Positions 62,401 to 64,000 of a stretch of 64,000 bases of DNA are shown here, piece after piece. Location: NCBI RefSeq assembly GCF_028476545.1, contig NW_026732509.1, positions 1 through 64,000 of the forward strand, in the 5' to 3' direction. The notes beneath the pieces were generated by a model, which saw nothing but the letters and a program-made list of their open reading frames with translations, searched no databases and was not told the DNA's origin. The DNA is from Physella acuta (taxonomy: Eukaryota > Mollusca > Gastropoda > Physidae). Made by a program: the position numbers and the translations under genes. The first letter of the stretch is position 1. Each line of letters starts with the position of its first letter.

Positions 62401-64000
62401 AGATCATACAAAGTACTTAAATTAAAGTAGCTGAAATATCCATCAATAATTTTGTGTATGTCTCTATCCTTAATAGCCTGCTTCTCTTTACATTTTAGTC
62501 TTGTAGAAAATAGGGTAAATATTGACTATAATTTCTGTTGACTAGTTTTGTTATATTATGTGAGTATTATTGTTGTGTTTCCTTACATTACAGCAACACG
62601 CTGCGTACAGACAGAAAGTGTTCCGGGCATCTCTGCGTCTGCGGGCCATCAACATTGGCCAGGACAGGTATAAGAGGACATATTGGGTCCTGCCCCTGAC
62701 CGGGGGCGTGTACGTGGAGGGGATGGAGTCAGGTGTGCCTGAGGATTACATCAAAGCTGGTGAGGCCCAAGTGGACACTAAAACTGACCAGTCGGGGGAT
62801 GTCAAGGTTGAGGTCAAGGAGGAGAAACAGGAGGGCAGTGAGGTGGAGTCCAGGGTTAGCTGCAATACAGAGATAACTGAGGTAGCAGAGGGGAAGAAAG
62901 AAACTAGAGAGGAAGTTGGTCCAGTGGATGATTCAGTTTCATGTGAGAAACAGACTGTTGATGCAGGGGTTGGTATAGGCAATAATGTGGATAGTGATAA
63001 GTGTGAGAGCGTGTTAAATGTAATAGATTCAGTGGGAGAAGACATCTCAAAGACAGAGAACTCTGTATTGAAGGGAGATAATTGCATATCAAAGGAAGAT
63101 AAATCTGTCGTGTCTGAGGTGAGTTCCTGCCCTTCGGAGTCTGGTAGAGACATAGAGGAGAGTGAGGAGCTAGATTGTGAGATGGAGGACGAGGAGGACA
63201 CACCAGCCACACCAAACATTGAGATAAGAGACAAGGGCATTGATAATAACAACATTGGAGTTACTTCCCTTAAGCTAGACCAGGTGGGGTTACCAGGTGC
63301 CAAGGTGTGTCCTGCACTGGATAAAACAGGTGACGCAGCAGACATTTTTAACAACCACTTCAATGCGGTTGGACCTACACATCTGGCTGCATGGCCACAT
63401 ATCAAATTTTGTGCTAATACAAACAGCAGTGTGTCCGAACCGGAGAAAGATCTTGCATGTAGGGCGGAGAATGTTGCCGCCGTGCCATTCAAACATGAAA
63501 ATGGCTCTCAAATGATAGACAAAGTTCAGAAATTCATTCCAGCCGTTGTTCCTCCCAGTGGGAAAGATGAAAGTGGTCCCCCGGCTCATAAATATTTATC
63601 CAGTAATGGTTGTGATGGTGGTCAGACCCCAGCGCTGCCGGATGACTTATCACTAAACGGGATTCCCAAAAAGGGCGCAGAGCCCTTTGACAAGCTCGGC
63701 TGTCGTAGCTCTGACATTCTCAAGGTGCCGAAAGTGGGCGTGTCCCAGCGTAAAGGTGCGGCCAGTCAACCAGACGTGGCCCAGCTTGACCTGAGCATGG
63801 GCCAGCCCAAGAGAGAGACCCTGGTGGCCCTGTTGAACCATTCGATTCACCAGGCGTACAAGTGTGATGATCCTGAGGATTTGCCGCTGAAAGATTCCAC
63901 CATTGTGGTGCCACCATCAGTCCCCTCGGCACCGTCTCTACTAACCTCGTCACTGCTGTTCTCAGCCATACCAAAATTACCTCATCTAACACATTCTAAA
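47362..64000 (+). CDS. BAZ2B: BAZ2-family chromatin remodelling subunit, 27 exons seen, 3' end beyond window
   Basis: This is the only host protein-coding gene I can support. BAZ2 proteins pair with ISWI ATPases in nuclear remodelling complexes and read DNA and histone marks. About 1,731 codons are visible in 27 exons. All introns are GT-AG and all phases join without a frame break. Domains by residue: Ser/Thr/Pro-rich N-terminus with EWWR (near 84), TAM/MBD-like (about 656-735), charged coiled coil (about 750-985), DDT (about 1001-1066), WHIM1 (about 1113-1166), acidic tract (near 1200), WSD/WHIM3 (about 1272-1305). Vertebrate family members are roughly 1,900-2,170 residues and end with a PHD finger and a bromodomain. 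Neither is in this window, so the gene continues past 64,000. I favour BAZ2B over BAZ2A because of the EWWR segment and the TAM and DDT wording, but an invertebrate may have a single BAZ2. The exact exon 3 and exon 6 starts are uncertain. Confidence 0.93.
48045..48280. mobile_element. hAT-like MITE (family A, copy 3) in BAZ2 intron 1
   Basis: The element is 236 bases, from CAGAGGCGTAGCGA to TCGCTACGCTACTG, with a perfect TATTTCAT duplication (48037-48044 and 48281-48288). Five TTTGATTTGCACCCC-like units and the shared AACCTTTCAATTTATTTTTC block tie it to copy 2. It ends 185 bases before exon 2. Confidence 0.9.
48466..48633 (+). CDS. BAZ2B: BAZ2 coding exon 2
   Basis: The acceptor is CCCCACAG and the donor CAG|GTCAGT. 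The exon is 168 bases in phase 1 to phase 1 and encodes residues 25-80, a Leu/Ala/Pro/Gly-rich stretch including FPHLAHLANPYSLLGQPPG. It resembles the hydrophobic low-complexity N-terminus of BAZ2B upstream of the EWWR motif. The minus-strand open frame over the same bases is a shadow. Confidence 0.85.
49793..50101 (+). CDS. BAZ2B: BAZ2 coding exon 3 with EWWR motif
   Basis: This exon encodes about residues 81-183. It holds SEWWRLASEP, matching the AEWWR segment of vertebrate BAZ2B, then a Ser/Thr-rich linker and a Leu-rich stretch (NPLGLGFLVGNLGLL). Two acceptors nine bases apart, AG at 49791-49792 and CAG at 49799-49801, both keep frame and differ by three residues. A TACTAAC-like branch sequence overlaps the first. 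The donor is CTT|GTAAGA after 50101. The reading frame stays open into the intron, but exon 4 joins in phase only from this donor. Confidence 0.85.
50411..50498 (-). mobile_element. SINE tail copy in BAZ2 intron 3
   Basis: CACATGGGGTTGATGAAGTA, GAGTTCATCTGATTCAATGG and GGGAATAGTGTTGTCACCC are the complement of the SINE tail. Confidence 0.65.
51185..51975 (+). CDS. BAZ2B: BAZ2 coding exon 4, Ser/Pro-rich
   Basis: The acceptor is a long T tract ending GACAG; the donor is GAG|GTAAGT. The exon is 791 bases and encodes residues 184-447. It is low complexity: Ser, Pro and Thr runs, basic clusters (PARRSKKG, HKRGRSSRS) that could serve nuclear localisation, and a more ordered island near FAFDPRTLITPYHMSPELAY. 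The end (KAAEKLRNDKVAKEKE) turns charged. No fold is recognisable, as is usual in this part of the family. Confidence 0.9.
52223..53087 (+). CDS. BAZ2B: BAZ2 coding exons 5 (52223-52345) and 6 (52842-53087)
   Basis: Exon 5 (41 codons) and exon 6 (82 codons) are both phase 0 and encode residues 448-570. Exon 6 includes DRKKRIADEIRKRVGMHDG and a Ser/Arg-rich tail. It has two possible acceptors, at 52788 and 52842. They are 54 bases apart, in frame, and the result of a local tandem duplication. Using the upstream one would add 18 residues. The downstream one gives the more protein-like sequence, so I take it as the main start. Confidence 0.82.
52759..52867 (+). repeat. Tandem duplication of a 3' splice site in BAZ2
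   Basis: A unit of 54-58 bases occurs twice: GATTGCCA, a T tract ending TTTTCAG, then AATRATCCATCCCATTTCAT. Each copy carries an acceptor and the first codons of exon 6. The two AGs are 54 bases apart and both acceptors keep the reading frame. The extra segment has no stop. Confidence 0.85.
53480..54333 (+). CDS. BAZ2B: BAZ2 coding exons 7 (53480-53569), 8 (53754-53856) and 9 (54274-54333)
   Basis: These short exons encode residues 571-654. Exon 7 is a heptad-like charged helix (LEAELQRQEEQLRNLQKR). Exons 8 and 9 are Ser/Glu/Asp-rich (SESDGSESGKRGAEGSTDE), the acidic-serine stretch that precedes the TAM domain in vertebrate BAZ2B. Junctions are phase 0, 1 and 1. A SINE tail lies in the intron between exons 8 and 9. 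Confidence 0.85.
54146..54212 (+). mobile_element. SINE tail copy in BAZ2 intron 8
   Basis: GACCACATCATTTCTTCATA, TGCCAAGGTCAGAGAAACAG and GTGAACTCTACTTCATCTGT closely follow the tail consensus. Confidence 0.7.
54410..54770. repeat. Degenerate ~20 bp repeat in BAZ2 intron 9
   Basis: ATCATCAAAACTGTGCTAG and ATCATTAAAACTGTACTA recur through most of the intron, ending just before the exon 10 acceptor. Confidence 0.8.
54787..55262 (+). CDS. BAZ2B: BAZ2 coding exons 10 (54787-54965) and 11 (55158-55262): TAM/MBD-like domain
   Basis: Together these encode residues 655-749, the TAM domain (MBD-like fold of TIP5/BAZ2 proteins), which binds nucleic acid. Diagnostic wording is LDERELIIPLEHGWNRQT, GEVLYFAPCGKK, YLERNPNSDLGRENFSFN and VGHFYEVRSG, closely matching human BAZ2B. 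The intron falls inside the domain after DVMR. This is the strongest homology anchor of the gene. Confidence 0.96.
55727..55845 (-). mobile_element. SINE head copy in BAZ2 intron 11
   Basis: Complemented: GGTTGGGTGGTAGAGCGTAT as A box region, TAGTCTCGAGTTCTGAACTC as B box region, then CCCTGAGTCCACCTGGCTCT. This gives the clearest tRNA-like head. The tail is missing. Confidence 0.7.
55918..59647 (+). CDS. BAZ2B: BAZ2 coding exons 12-19: long charged coiled coil
   Basis: Exons: 55918-56092, 56660-56752, 57596-57711, 58182-58247, 58618-58662, 59119-59193, 59368-59430, 59570-59647. They encode residues 750-986, almost entirely Lys/Arg/Glu/Gln-rich helix (KEKEQHKRDKQQEKIRVQEQ, RERELRAQQIIEARNRRQRE, AMELKKPVEDMEL). 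It matches the region between TAM and DDT in BAZ2B in order, length and wording. Exons are short, as expected for this segment. The donors after 56092 (GTGCTC) and 56752 (GTTGGG) are weak, but phase and homology support them. The exon 14 donor (57712) is repeated in the intron. Confidence 0.88.
57696..57862 (+). repeat. 43 bp tandem repeat copying the exon 14 end and donor site
   Basis: The end of exon 14 (CAGCAGATTATTGAA|GTAAGA) and the first intron bases recur every 43 bases, with GTAAGA donors at 57712, 57755, 57798 and 57841. The intronic copies read CAGCAGTTTATTGAA. Because 43 is not a multiple of three, each intronic donor would shift the frame. Confidence 0.85.
59873..60261 (+). CDS. 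BAZ2B: BAZ2 coding exons 20 (59873-59981) and 21 (60119-60261): DDT domain
   Basis: These encode residues 987-1070. The segment PLPKYPRM...GRPVADCLMVVEFLNNFG matches the start of the BAZ2 DDT domain (PLPELPRI...FSDCLMVVQFLRNFG in human). Exon 21 adds IPTLESLEKGLLNESDDDVEELMSLV, the following helices. The DDT domain helps bind the ISWI ATPase and DNA. The junction is phase 1 and restores LNLEKSS. Confidence 0.95.
60647..61224 (+). CDS. BAZ2B: BAZ2 coding exons 22 (60647-60748), 23 (60910-61019) and 24 (61150-61224): WHIM1 region
   Basis: These encode residues 1071-1165. The signature is NPTKKAAILAFLCNELLTSK followed by EIDKHMDAINNLRRDKW and VVEGQLRQ, matching human TPAQKASVLAFLINEL...LRRDKWVVEGKLRKLR. 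WHIM1 with DDT forms the ISWI-contacting surface in related remodelling subunits. The donor after exon 22 (GTCCAA) is weak. Phases are 0, 2 and 2. Confidence 0.92.
61684..62059 (+). CDS. BAZ2B: BAZ2 coding exons 25 (61684-61912) and 26 (62000-62059): acidic linker
   Basis: Exon 25 begins LRVFQARKF, continuing WHIM1, and then carries an acidic run (SEDEDDKDDDDDEGSGNE) comparable to the Asp/Glu tract at this position in human BAZ2B. Exon 26 (PIDESLTREESDKRLEKLRK) matches the short helix before the WSD motif. They encode residues 1166-1262. Both end in phase 0. Confidence 0.88.
62594..64000 (+). CDS. BAZ2B: BAZ2 coding exon 27 (open at window end): WSD/WHIM3 motif and acidic linker
   Basis: The acceptor is TTACATTACAG; the frame stays open for 469 codons to the window edge (residues 1263-1731). 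It begins with FRASLRLRAINIGQDRYKRT then YWVLPLTGGVYVEGMESG, nearly the human WSD motif (GQDRYRRRYWILPQCGGIFVEGMESG). The rest is a long Glu/Ser/Val-rich linker with a Lys-Val-Glu-Val-Lys-Glu site of the kind that is often sumoylated (inference). Long minus-strand frames here are shadows. Confidence 0.93.

Noticed and set aside
62746-63992. Minus-strand frames of 90-250 residues in the last kilobase
   Set aside because: They are shadows of BAZ2 exon 27, whose plus frame matches the family and has a proper acceptor.

Overview
The window is eukaryotic nuclear DNA from an animal, most likely a mollusc and perhaps a gastropod. The evidence is one spliced gene clearly of the BAZ2 (bromodomain adjacent to zinc finger 2) family, AT-rich introns with GT-AG junctions, tRNA-derived SINE-like repeats, hAT-like MITEs, and a Ty3/Gypsy element of the Mag/Steamer-like kind known from molluscs. 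The organism call is an inference.

Positions 1 to about 47,100 hold no recognisable host protein-coding exon. This stretch is built from dispersed mobile elements and at least twenty tandem arrays. The best defined elements are: a 2.2 kb terminal-inverted-repeat element (4265-6433, AGGCTT target duplication) carrying a ~190 bp array; a possible RTE-type non-LTR remnant (about 10171-11614); a hAT-like MITE (15587-20126) split by a 4.3 kb LTR retrotransposon (15768-20087) with apparently identical 179 bp LTRs; a 2.9 kb foldback element (34102-37001) with ~760 bp inverted arms and a perfect 9 bp target duplication, which suggests a Mutator-like element; and a 235 bp relative of its ends (44263-44497). 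Two families of short hAT-like elements full of long C or G runs account for many of the homopolymers. A tRNA-derived SINE family is scattered throughout, including inside the gene. Most long open frames in this half are only minisatellites read as protein.

Positions 47,362 to 64,000 hold the 5' part of a BAZ2 gene on the + strand. I resolve 27 coding exons, about 1,731 codons, and every junction keeps frame. The ATG has an in-frame stop five codons upstream. The protein runs from a Ser/Thr/Pro-rich N-terminus with the EWWR motif, through the TAM (MBD-like) domain, a long charged coiled coil, the DDT domain, the WHIM1 segment and an acidic tract, to the WSD/WHIM3 motif and a long linker that is still open at the window edge. 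The PHD finger and bromodomain expected of the family must lie beyond 64,000. BAZ2 proteins are non-catalytic partners of ISWI remodelling ATPases and act on nuclear chromatin.

Two small tandem duplications inside the gene copied splice sites: a ~54 bp one gives a second in-frame acceptor at exon 6, and a 43 bp one gives extra copies of the exon 14 donor. With the foldback element and the nested LTR/MITE insertion, these are the most interesting signals.
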